The translations under genes were made by a program, and so were the position numbers. A DNA stretch of 64,000 nt from contig OZ241385.1 in assembly GCA_965200825.1 (NCBI GenBank), forward strand, positions 1,426,001-1,490,000, written 5' to 3'. Shown here one piece after another: positions 18,051 through 26,099 of this stretch. Position 1 is the stretch's first letter. Each line of letters opens with the position of its first letter. The notes under the pieces are model-generated. The model searched no databases. It was not told where the DNA came from and was given only the letters and a program-made list of their open reading frames with translations. Source of the stretch: Bin80 sp026709335 (GTDB lineage Bacteria; Bacteroidota; Rhodothermia; Rhodothermales; Bin80).

Positions 18051-20738
18051 CTAAAATCTTGCTGTGAGTTCAAGGAGAGGATATGCAGGAAACCCATATC
18101 TTGAGGTTATCACAACGTGCTCTGGAATCGACGGATCAAATTCGCGGTCAATCACATTACGGCGAAATGTCAGATTGTTTATGTCTAACTTTACCTGGAC
18201 TGCAACAGCGCCGACCCCAAACCGATATGCACCCTGTAATCCATAATTTATGTGTGGAGGAAGCCGGCCGTTGTTGATCTTGGGGAAATAAAGCAATCCT
18301 TCGATATTTTCGGATAAAGGATCGCCTACCGCATAGCGTGCCTCTGGAACTGTAATCGGATATCCGCTACGCCATTTACCGCTGATTCCATACATCCAAT
18401 GTCGTGTAGAGCGCTGGAGAGCAATTTGTAGTCGCTGCGGAACATCATATCGACCCGGTCGAAGTTGCGTTTCTCCCAGTTCAGGGGCTCGACTGCGAGA
18501 TCTGCCAGCTGCATAACTCATCCAGATGATTGAGGAACCGCGGTCATACTGAAGATTCACCTCCACTCCGTGTGCCAGCGCCCTTCCCCGTGTATACTGT
18601 CCCAAGATGGCTCCAACCTCAATCCCGGGACCCGCTAACCCGTCCTTGGATTGCTGCTCATTACGCGGTAACAACAGCCCGTAGGTTAACTGGGCGTACA
18701 AGTCAATATCCGCCGTAAATGATGTACCCAACAAAAGGCTACCGCCAAACGATAAATGATAGCTGTAGGACGGAGCTACCGAGCGACTAGCAGGAATCCA
18801 GCGATAAGAAATCAAATCATACAATACTGAATAACGATCTCGGACCTGATGCAGATATTGTACATTAATCCCCGAAGCCATCCGCACAATCACCTTATCC
18901 ATATCATAACGAATGCCGAGACGAGGGCTTACTCTCAATCCATTGCTTCCTCGGAGTTGACTAAATCGAACTCCCGGCTGAATCTGGAGTCTGCGAGTTG
19001 GCTTCCACGTATCCTGAGCATAGATGATAATTTCCGTATTGTCCATTGTACTACGCTCATCTGTACTTTCGGAAATGGCATTCGTCTGCAAGATGAGGGC
19101 ATCCAAATCGCTGGAGAACCCCCGTTGTATGACAGAAATTCCTGCCCGAATATGGTGCGAAAATGAAAAATAATAATCTACATCCAGTTTGGCACCCACG
19201 TCCAATATATCAACTCCATACATCGAATTTACAGATGATATCGCCGTGGGCCGAATAAATATGCGTTCATGGGCTCGATACGAAGTGCCATATGCTGTTA
19301 AGGTCAAAAATATTTGATCTGAATGTAAATAGTGATAGCGTGCACTAATGAGACGATTGCTCCATCTTGTATCGATTTCAAAAATCAAGTTGGAGGGGCG
19401 TAGCCAATTCCTCAGGGGAAGTAAAGAGCTGGAAGCATTCGCAAGAGACAAATTCGCAGGCAATCGAATGTCAAGAATATCAGCACTTCCATAGACTCCC
19501 AAAGTTACCCGTTGCTTTGTGGATGGGCGCCAGGCTAGCTTCGCGCTGAGATCATATAAATAGATGCCTGTACGCATCGTGTCCTGCATGATCCCATCAT
19601 CTACTGGATGTCTTCGACCTGTAATTCGGTCTATATAAGATCTTCTCCCGGAAACCATGAAGGAAATCTTGTCATTGAGCGGTCCCTCAACAAACACACG
19701 GGCACTTAGCAGACCTATCCCAGCCATTCCGGTAACCCGGTCCAAAGTGCCATCTTTTAATTCTGCATCCAGAACCGCAGATAATCGCCCGCCGTGCTCC
19801 GCGGGAAAGCTGCCCCGATACAGGCGTACATCTTTGAAGGCTTCAGGTTGATAAATGGAAAGTAATCCACCGATATGCCACATGTGATATACTGGAGCAC
19901 CATCAATCAAATACAGTATCTGATCTGGCTCGCCTCCGCGAACGATCAATCCTCCCTGATTTGTACGCACTCTTTGAACACTTGGGAGCCAGCGCAAGGA
20001 CTGAAGCAGATCTGCCTCACCAGGAAATCCTGGTAATTTGCTAATTCTGTCGACTGGAATATGGCGTACGCCTGGTTCAACCTCATACGGTTCACGGCGC
20101 TCCGAACTAACAATTAATATTTGTGATTCCAGTATACGACGATTGAGTCGTACTACGGTTGATTGTTCAGATACCTGGAGCAGTGTGTCTAGTGTTGCAT
20201 AACCAAGGAAAGATATTTTTGCTCGATATTCTCCAATTGGCAGGGAAGGAATTGCATAGTATCCGGCATCATTGGTAGCTGCACCAATGGAAAGTCTGGG
20301 AAGATATACATGCGCACCTGGCAGTGTCTCTTTGGACTGGGCATCAGACACAAATCCGTGCAATGTCCCTAGATCGCCTATTGTGGAATTCGGCAACCCC
20401 GGCTGCTCTACTTCAACAAGTACATATTGACGCCTCCTTAATCGGACGGCTTTGAGGTTTTGCCCCGAAAGTATACAAGTTAAAGCAGCGCTCAGATCAT
20501 CCCCACGATATCTGCATGTTGTTGTATTGCGTTGAACCCGGCTCTGCGTATAAACGAGATCAATCCGTTGCGCCTCCGAGAATGCCTTTAATGCCTCGGA
20601 AAGAGGTTCAGCTACAAAATTTACCGAAATTTCCTGTGCGCGAGCAACTCCATCAACATTGAAGCTTACGGCAACAAGGGCCAGGTAAAAAAAACGGAAC
20701 AGCTTATCGAAAATCCAACCCCGGGGTATAGAGCGCAT
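18051..20738 (-). CDS. TonB-dependent receptor with STN and carboxypeptidase-like N-terminal domains
   Basis: An 895-residue outer-membrane transporter. After a signal peptide (1-34, ending ARAQ) comes an STN domain (~36-108; NFVAEPLSEALKAF, DLVYTQSRV). A CarboxypepD_reg-like domain (~122-205; GTLHGFVSDAQSKETLPGA) follows, then the plug (~225-335; VRTNQGGLIVRGGEPDQIL, YLIDGAPVYH) and a 22-strand-type barrel ending in Phe (LLELTARF). STN domains normally signal to a FecR anti-sigma factor; none lies nearby. The ligand is unknown. It heads the long minus-strand run that ends with bshC, although internal promoters are likely. Confidence 0.93.
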   Translation of the reverse strand: MRSIPRGWIFDKLFRFFYLALVAVSFNVDGVARAQEISVNFVAEPLSEALKAFSEAQRIDLVYTQSRVQRNTTTCRYRGDDLSAALTCILSGQNLKAVRLRRRQYVLVEVEQPGLPNSTIGDLGTLHGFVSDAQSKETLPGAHVYLPRLSIGAATNDAGYYAIPSLPIGEYRAKISFLGYATLDTLLQVSEQSTVVRLNRRILESQILIVSSERREPYEVEPGVRHIPVDRISKLPGFPGEADLLQSLRWLPSVQRVRTNQGGLIVRGGEPDQILYLIDGAPVYHMWHIGGLLSIYQPEAFKDVRLYRGSFPAEHGGRLSAVLDAELKDGTLDRVTGMAGIGLLSARVFVEGPLNDKISFMVSGRRSYIDRITGRRHPVDDGIMQDTMRTGIYLYDLSAKLAWRPSTKQRVTLGVYGSADILDIRLPANLSLANASSSLLPLRNWLRPSNLIFEIDTRWSNRLISARYHYLHSDQIFLTLTAYGTSYRAHERIFIRPTAISSVNSMYGVDILDVGAKLDVDYYFSFSHHIRAGISVIQRGFSSDLDALILQTNAISESTDERSTMDNTEIIIYAQDTWKPTRRLQIQPGVRFSQLRGSNGLRVSPRLGIRYDMDKVIVRMASGINVQYLHQVRDRYSVLYDLISYRWIPASRSVAPSYSYHLSFGGSLLLGTSFTADIDLYAQLTYGLLLPRNEQQSKDGLAGPGIEVGAILGQYTRGRALAHGVEVNLQYDRGSSIIWMSYAAGRSRSRAPELGETQLRPGRYDVPQRLQIALQRSTRHWMYGISGKWRSGYPITVPEARYAVGDPLSENIEGLLYFPKINNGRLPPHINYGLQGAYRFGVGAVAVQVKLDINNLTFRRNVIDREFDPSIPEHVVITSRYGFPAYPLLELTARF

Positions 20739-21080
20739 TTACTACACGTTACCCCTTATGACCAACTTGTGTTCCAAATATCAAATATTAGCTTACAGCA
20801 CTGATTGCGATTCGTTGGGCCCTTTCCCTTACCGATTCGCCAAAGAATATGTAACTTGACCTATGAAGAAGCGATGTGGTCGCTTCGAAGGTGAATCAAC
20901 CTAGTATTCGCGTGTCTGGACGCAAGGGTTGAACGCATAATTTCGGGTTCGTACGGAACTGCCACGATCTAAGAACGCGAGTTCATCGACACAAAGTCGG
21001 CGATCACAAGGGGGCTTAAGGCCTACTCATTATATCCCTTGATATAGTAAGGGATATACAGGGATGCAAGATGTTTAGAT
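20739..21080. other. Intergenic region with two short hairpins
   Basis: 342 bases between the TonB receptor start and the ATPase stop. It contains a 7-bp perfect stem at 20868-20886 (gaagcga/tcgcttc, loop tgtgg) and the 10-bp stem at 21031-21058 listed separately. Around 20880-21010 the GC content is locally higher and CG dinucleotides are frequent, unlike nearby spacers; this may mark the edge of the accessory island. No open frame or known RNA was recognised. Confidence 0.45.
21031..21058. terminator. Perfect 10-bp stem-loop after the ATPase gene
   Basis: tatatccctt (21031-21040) pairs exactly with aagggatata (21049-21058) around an 8-base loop. It starts 23 bases beyond the ATPase stop. 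The stem is AT-rich and no T-run follows it on the minus strand, so terminator function is only likely. Confidence 0.45.
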
Positions 21081-22217
21081 CTATTCGCGCCCGTATTCTT
21101 CCTGTAGCCAAGTATGCATTGAAGGGATGGGAATGGTATACATCCCTTTATGTTTGTGTAGGAGACCTCTATGCAATGCATTATGAAATAATTCCCTGGC
21201 TTTTGCTTCACCACATTCCTGTTTCAAAGAATCCATGATGTCTTCTTCGTCCAATCCATGATCTGCCGAAACATTCGCGTTCGTAATCAAATTTACCAAA
21301 CTACGGCACTGTTTTCTACTAAAATCATCTACCCGGCGCTCGTAATACTCTATTTTTCCATCTATCCCTGCCTTGAGCACAGCAGTTAATCCCTCTGGAG
21401 TCATAGCTCCGCCATCTACCTTAAGTTGATTCACAGCAGGTTTTGCATACGACAGGATATGCTGTGGCCAGCCGTGAGTTTCCCCTACAATTGCATCAAT
21501 CCATATAGTAGGATCCCCCTTAGCGTTCCCTTCTTTCGTAAGCCAGTCAAAGATTACCGCACGTTCAGATTCTTCACTTAACGCGCCCAAGTTCACGAAA
21601 CAGTTCCTTGCAAATCTCGAAATCCCCAGCAATTCAAAAGATTTTGAAGTCGTTCCAAGCCCACCTACCAGAAGAATGATGGGCTTCTCAAGGTCGCCGT
21701 TGTGGATCTTCGTCAACGAATCTGTTACATCGGCTTCATTCGGTGATCCCACGAAGGTATTAATCTGTTGAGCTTCATCGAGTACTAGGATTAGCCCTTT
21801 TTCGGAGGCCATTTCTCTAAGCACATGCTTTACGCTGACAAGCCCAGAAATCTCCTTAGTGCGCTCAGTGGATAGAATCTTTGCATCCCCCGAGATACTA
21901 GACTGTTTGCGTGCAATATAGGGCTTCCCCATATCTTGAGCCATGGCCACGGGATCATACAAGGAGCGTAAATCTATTTTAACGACATCCCACTTGGTAT
22001 TTTGAGCATGCGAAGCCAATTCATACAATAGCGCCGTCTTACCCGCACCCGGTGCACCTTGAATCAGTAAGGTCGTACCGGTATTTGATTGCGCCGCCCG
22101 CTCGACAAGCTCATCGAAATTCTCCAAAATCTTCTTCCGTCCATGAAAATACTTGGCAGGACCGCGGTCAAATGCCGCCGTCAATGGCAGAGAATGTATA
22201 TCCTCGAATTTACCCAT
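21081..22217 (-). CDS. Orphan AAA-type ATPase with C-terminal winged-helix region
   Basis: A 378-residue protein from the ATG at 22217 (a GTG one codon earlier is possible). N-terminal FHGRKKILENFDEL precedes Walker A GAPGAGKTA (about 53-61). Walker B is ILVLDEAQQ (~150) and a sensor-like GGLGTTS lies near 195. The C-terminus (about 305-378) looks like a winged helix (MDSLKQECG, then GLLHKHKGMYTIPIPSMHTWL), as in Orc1/Cdc6-like and archaeal STAND-type ATPases. No partner gene is recognisable. It opens an accessory stretch with unrecognised small genes and an insertion sequence, so a mobile-element or defence role is possible but unproven. Confidence 0.75.
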   Translation of the reverse strand: MGKFEDIHSLPLTAAFDRGPAKYFHGRKKILENFDELVERAAQSNTGTTLLIQGAPGAGKTALLYELASHAQNTKWDVVKIDLRSLYDPVAMAQDMGKPYIARKQSSISGDAKILSTERTKEISGLVSVKHVLREMASEKGLILVLDEAQQINTFVGSPNEADVTDSLTKIHNGDLEKPIILLVGGLGTTSKSFELLGISRFARNCFVNLGALSEESERAVIFDWLTKEGNAKGDPTIWIDAIVGETHGWPQHILSYAKPAVNQLKVDGGAMTPEGLTAVLKAGIDGKIEYYERRVDDFSRKQCRSLVNLITNANVSADHGLDEEDIMDSLKQECGEAKARELFHNALHRGLLHKHKGMYTIPIPSMHTWLQEEYGRE

Positions 22218-22448
22218 CACTACAACATGACATCATAATTATGGCCACATTTACTCGTTTTTATTTGACGGAACTTAACATTGATAGGTTCCAAATGGAA
22301 CGAGTTTTCACTGGATCATTCGAGTGCACCTCTTTTTAGGGATCCTTATTGTTTTTGTTTCTACCTGCTCCACCACGCACTACCTAGGCTATTCATCACA
22401 GTTTGACTGTTCCGTAAATTCAAGCTTCGGAAGAAGTTCGCTCTATAA

Positions 22449-22715
22449 TACGGTAGCTCACCAGTTGATGACGATTTCCATCATAAATTTGAGCCAACTG
22501 AAAGATTCAAAGCACGCCCAGGCGAAGAAGACAATCCCTTCCTTGATGAAATGGTCGGAGAAGAATTGGAACGGCGACAAATGAATATGCAAAATCAATT
22601 CCTGCAAAAATTAGAGCAATCACCCATTACAGGGGATTTCAAAAAACAAGATCTCGACAAACCAAATTTAAAATCTGATCCAGATTCAGAAGATGACCTT
22701 GATGAGGAATCCTAA
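22449..22715 (+). pseudogene. Possible gene remnant: charged C-terminal fragment
   Basis: This frame is open from the TAA at 22446 to the stop at 22713-22715. It reads like real protein: DDDFHHKFEPTERFKARPG, EEDNPFLDEMVGEELERRQ, an amphipathic helix with QFLQKLEQS, and a very acidic tail DSEDDLDEES. The first in-frame ATG is at 22551, leaving only 54 residues, while the protein-like composition begins about 30 codons earlier with no start. It therefore looks like the 3' end of a decayed gene. It meets the minus-strand gene tail to tail, overlapping by three bases. Product unknown. Confidence 0.35.
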
Positions 22716-23137
22716 CGGGGCCAACCTTGTGGTAATCCTTTCCATTTCTTTGGAAGAGCTTTTCTCCGCAATCCCCATTGGATACATCGTTGAATCGGAA
22801 CGTCTTGCGTAATTGTACTAAACGGAATTTGTCGAATCGCTCGACGGATTGCACAATATGAATCTTCCGGTACCCATCCGCCTACATCTTCGGATGTAAT
22901 TCCATGTTTTCCATCTCGATAGTTCTCTACCGTATCAAAAAAATCGGTTAGAAAATACATTCGAATCATCAGTTCTGCTCCCTCAAATATTTCTTTCGAA
23001 ACTCTTCTTGGTTTTCGGGCCAGCTTATGTTCCCAAATCAAATCATCTCGCAACGTTGAAATCGTCACCGTGTCAAAGCTCACGAGTCTTCCCATCACTT
23101 GACCACTGTACCATATCTTTACGATACACACTGCCAT
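22712..23137 (-). CDS. Hypothetical protein, 141 aa, with GLPxGWxR C-terminus
   Basis: Not recognised. The start MAVCIVKIWYSGQVMGRLVSF suggests a beta-rich N-terminus; the middle (EGAELMIRMYFLTDFFDTVENYRDGKHG) is helical and soluble. The C-terminal block IPFSTITQDVPIQRCIQWG, then KWKGLPQGWPR, is matched by a truncated second copy at 23473-23589. An alternative start is the internal ATG at residue 15. It follows the 102-residue gene by six bases, so the two are likely co-transcribed. The repeated small-gene layout resembles immunity or accessory gene arrays, but no function can be assigned. Confidence 0.6.
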   Translation of the reverse strand: MAVCIVKIWYSGQVMGRLVSFDTVTISTLRDDLIWEHKLARKPRRVSKEIFEGAELMIRMYFLTDFFDTVENYRDGKHGITSEDVGGWVPEDSYCAIRRAIRQIPFSTITQDVPIQRCIQWGLRRKALPKKWKGLPQGWPR

Positions 23138-23143
23138 TTCAAA

Positions 23144-23452
23144 TCAAAGATCAAATTCACCCAATCCCGGAGAAATCCTTTCCATTATTCTTCTAATTTC
23201 CTGATCCGTCAAAATCGGTCCATACTCTGCTGTAATCTCTTCTTTTGTTTTTTCAAAAGGACCTTCAAATGTATCTGGATCGATTGCATTGAAGCGAATT
23301 AAATTTCCAAGCAAGATCGGATTGCCCGAAGGGGAAACAAACTTTCGCAAATATCCTTCATGTACAAAATAACATTCTGCGTATAACGAATCTTCTCCAA
23401 GAGCAATCATTTCTTGAACTTGTTCAGAATCGTACCACTTATACAATTCCAT
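23144..23452 (-). CDS. Hypothetical protein, 102 aa
   Basis: Not recognised. A soluble acidic protein: MELYKWYDSEQVQEMIALGE, then AECYFVHEGYLRKFVSPSG, an LLGNLIRFNAIDPDTFEGPF segment, and a C-terminal helix (TDQEIRRIMERISPG). No signal peptide or membrane segment. It lies between the truncated 141-aa-family paralogue (21 bases upstream) and the intact 141-residue gene (6 bases downstream). This suggests a small cassette that was once duplicated. Confidence 0.6.
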   Translation of the reverse strand: MELYKWYDSEQVQEMIALGEDSLYAECYFVHEGYLRKFVSPSGNPILLGNLIRFNAIDPDTFEGPFEKTKEEITAEYGPILTDQEIRRIMERISPGLGEFDL

Positions 23453-23472
23453 TTATCTTAGATCCAAAATTG

Positions 23473-23589
23473 TTAACGAGTCCATCCTTTTGGCAGACCT
23501 TTCCACTCGGTCGGTAGATAATCAGATTTAATTCCCCAAACAATACACATTCTAATCGGCACATCTTCCACAATCTTACTATTAGGAAT
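23473..23589 (-). pseudogene. 3' fragment of a second copy of the 141-aa gene, cut by the ISL3 element
   Basis: Directly next to the left end of the insertion sequence the minus strand reads IPNSKIVEDVPIRMCIVWG, then IKSDYLPTEWKGLPKGWTR and stop. Aligned with the C-terminus of the intact 141-residue protein (IPFSTITQDVPIQRCIQWG, then KWKGLPQGWPR), 22 of 38 positions agree. The 5' two-thirds is missing: beyond the insertion sequence lies an unrelated gene. This is therefore a paralogue truncated by the insertion plus a deletion. Confidence 0.8.
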
Positions 23590-24877
23590 GGTTCTGTAGG
23601 GTTTTGTATGAAATGATTAAATTCAAGCTGAATCAAATATAGAAATTTCATGACAAAGGAATTTATGAATGCGGTGATGCGGGACTCGTTAGGACTTGAC
23701 TCCGAGTGGCAAGTTGACGAGGTCACCTTTAACCCGAAGGAGCGACGAATTGATGTTTATCTTTCGCATTCGGGGCAGAACCTGATCTGTCCAGAGACGG
23801 GAGAACCCGGAGTATTTTATGACCGTCGCAGGGAGCGCGTATGGCGTCACTTGGACTGGTTTCAGAGCGTTTGTTATATTCATTGCAGACTTCCACGCGT
23901 GAAGTCTTCTGCGGGGATCAAAACGATGGAGATTCCCTGGACGGATCCATCAAGTCATGCGACGCATTCGTTTGAGAGCTGGGCGATAGAGATCCTGCGG
24001 GTGAACAAGAATCAGACCAAAACGGCCGGGTTGATCCGCTGCTCATTTGATCAGGTTCATGCGTTCATGCACCGGGGGGTTGAGCGCGGAATGAAGCGAA
24101 GGAAGCTGGAAGCAGTCGCTCATGTGAGCGTGGATGAGAAAGCCCTCCGGCGCGGGCATGTCTATGCAACGATCGTTTGTGATTCGACCCGTGGTGTGGT
24201 GCTTGATGTCGGGGAAGGGCGGACGAAAAAAGGCACGATCGCACTCTTAGAGCGCATTTTTGAAGACCTAAAAGAGAAAGTAGAGACGGTCTCCATCGAT
24301 ATGTGGAAAGCCTTCATTGGAGCGGTCAAAACCGTTTTTCCCGAGGCGGCCCTGATCCACGACCGGTTTCATTTGATCCAGTATCTCAATACAGCGCTGA
24401 ACAAGGTTCGCCAGCGTGAAGTGAAAACCCATCCGGAAGAATTGAAGGGGAGCCGATTTGCACTGTTGAAGAACGAGAAGAATCGCACCAAAACGCAGGA
24501 AGAGATCTTCAAGATCATCCAGGAAGCCAACCTGGAAGTCAGTGTAGCCTGGCGATTGCGAGAAGACTTCAAAGCCCTCTTTAACAGCACCTCTTTCGCC
24601 GAAGCAAAGAAAGATTTTGATCTCTGGATCAAAAGCGTGGAAACCGCAGGGGTGAAAGAAGTCATCAAGATTGCAGAGATGTTCAGAGAACATTATGAGG
24701 GAGTCTGTAACGCGCTTTGCCATCCACAATCCAATGCGATCGCTGAACGTATGAATGGGAAAATTCAAGAGATCAAAACCATCGGAAGAGGATACAGAAG
24801 GTTTGAAAACTTCAGAGTCGCAATTCTCTTCTTCTGCGGAGGTCTAGATCTCAAACCACACAAAGCCCAGTAGAACC
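23590..24877 (+). mobile_element. ISL3-family insertion sequence, copy 1 (1288 bp, no target duplication)
   Basis: Ends were set by comparison with copy 2 at 49548-50835, which matches throughout by eye. The left inverted repeat begins GGTTCTGTAGGGTTTTGT; the right, read inward, begins GGTTCTACTGGGCTTTGT (14 of 18 match), typical of ISL3. The flanking 8-mers are ttaggaat (left) and atctcgat (right), so there is no target duplication. Both flanks are broken genes. This suggests a deletion or recombination at this copy after insertion. Confidence 0.93.
23650..24873 (+). CDS. ISL3-family transposase (copy 1)
   Basis: A 407-residue DDE transposase. The N-terminal zinc-finger-like region (LICPETG at 45-51, CYIHCRLPRVK at 75-85) is followed by a helix-turn-helix. 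The catalytic domain has D162 (VSVDEKALRRGH), D217 (SIDMWKAF) and E366 (SNAIAERMNG), the ISL3 triad. DRFHLIQYLN lies near 238-247. The stop codon lies inside the right inverted repeat, four bases from the end. The protein is intact and identical to copy 2. Confidence 0.96.
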   Translation: MTKEFMNAVMRDSLGLDSEWQVDEVTFNPKERRIDVYLSHSGQNLICPETGEPGVFYDRRRERVWRHLDWFQSVCYIHCRLPRVKSSAGIKTMEIPWTDPSSHATHSFESWAIEILRVNKNQTKTAGLIRCSFDQVHAFMHRGVERGMKRRKLEAVAHVSVDEKALRRGHVYATIVCDSTRGVVLDVGEGRTKKGTIALLERIFEDLKEKVETVSIDMWKAFIGAVKTVFPEAALIHDRFHLIQYLNTALNKVRQREVKTHPEELKGSRFALLKNEKNRTKTQEEIFKIIQEANLEVSVAWRLREDFKALFNSTSFAEAKKDFDLWIKSVETAGVKEVIKIAEMFREHYEGVCNALCHPQSNAIAERMNGKIQEIKTIGRGYRRFENFRVAILFFCGGLDLKPHKAQ

Positions 24878-25854
24878 ATCTCGATTAATAGATCTACATA
24901 ACGCACAGTGAAACCCTGGTGAATTAATGCATTAGCAATGACTTCTCTGACCGCAGCGACCGGAAATTTTGGCTCCTGTTTCCTGATTCCACCGTTGAAT
25001 GTCTCACTCGTTAGAGCAAGAAAAACTACGCGATCAACAATGTTAGTGAATCCCGATGCATAACTCACCGACAACTCTTCTTGATAGATCTGGTTTTTGA
25101 AAGATCCTGAATATCGGGCAATCCTTACTGATTTATGACGGAATGCATCTACCTCTGATAGATTTCGCGCAAATGTAAGATATCCTAGGTTTAAAATATT
25201 CCAAGCTCTGTCATCTCGCTGACGTATTAATTGCTCATCCTGAAATACCTTTAATATACCTGATGTATTTGGGGGTATAGGGACCTGCATTAAAGTGAAA
25301 TAAGATTCATAATCCAGTAAACTTAGCACATCGTCATCCTGTACTCCTCCTATCGCAACCTCCGTTTCAAAAGAAGTACTCTCTGATAGGTGCCAGAGTA
25401 ATTTCTCCTTTTCAGGATAGCTTTTCAGTTTTGTGGTATGAGGTCCAATACGAATGTATGCTTCATTGTCAAAACGGACAGGACGATCAAATGCACGGGG
25501 AATTTCAAGCACAACGACCAGTTTTCCATCTATATGTTCTTTTGTAAAGAAGAAGTTCACCTCCGGATCTAGGTTACGATTACGATGTAATCAGAACCTA
25601 AGATCTTGATTTTGCACCTTTCTCGAGTCAGGGTTGAATCTGGTCCCAATGATTTGATGACTTTCATCGTGAATCCCCCATACGATATAGCCGAGGTTCC
25701 TGCCTGCAAGTGCAGTTGCATCTGCGATCGCTGAAATATTTTGCCCAATCTTACTTGGTTCAGCATCGCTTGACTTGAATTCAAGCCATTCTGTTTCCTG
25801 GGGCTGCCTAATTAATCGCCTTACGAGATCAGGCATATTGGTTTGTACAGCCAT
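24878..25854 (-). pseudogene. AlbA_2/Schlafen-like ATP-binding protein gene, broken by a TGA and truncated by the ISL3 element
   Basis: Residues 1-87 from the ATG at 25854 carry the AlbA_2 domain (TEWLEFKSSDA, ISAIADATALAGRNLGYIVWG). A TGA at 25591-25593 interrupts the frame. The same frame continues without shift as LHRNRNLDPEVNF, IDGKLVVVLEIPRA, RFDNEAYIRIG and REVIANALIHQGF, which is the rest of the family. Homologues usually have Trp where the TGA stands (a TGG to TGA change). The 3' end is cut by the right end of the insertion sequence after DLLIE, removing the C-terminal winged-helix part. AlbA_2 proteins are often regulators or defence-related; this copy should be dead. Confidence 0.85.
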
Positions 25855-26099
25855 TCACTCTATACAGATGGTTTAGGCACTGAGTAACCTAAAATATTTC
25901 CACTATCTCATCTAGTTCAAGGCCAGAGTCTTGAACTATTCATTACGCCAATACTCACCCTGCGACCACCGATTTCTCAGGCTTAAATATAACCCGAAAA
26001 GCCATTCAATACCCAGGCTCAGTGTCTGACCGAGAGAATGTTAGAAAGCCACAATGTGCGACCACAGGAAAACAAGTGGTTCCTTTGGTGGCGAGCTCG

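Noticed and set aside
20739..21080. Possible structured RNA (GC-rich part with hairpins)
   Set aside because: Compared mentally with tmRNA, SRP RNA, RNase P and 6S RNA features; no conserved core was found.
22324..22584. 86-codon plus-strand frame starting MHLFLGILIVFV
   Set aside because: The hydrophobic start looked like a signal peptide, but the rest is not protein-like and a different frame (22449-22715) has better coding character over the same bases.
24268..24768. 166-codon minus-strand frame inside the ISL3 transposase (also in copy 2)
   Set aside because: A shadow of the transposase gene; present in both copies simply because the elements match.
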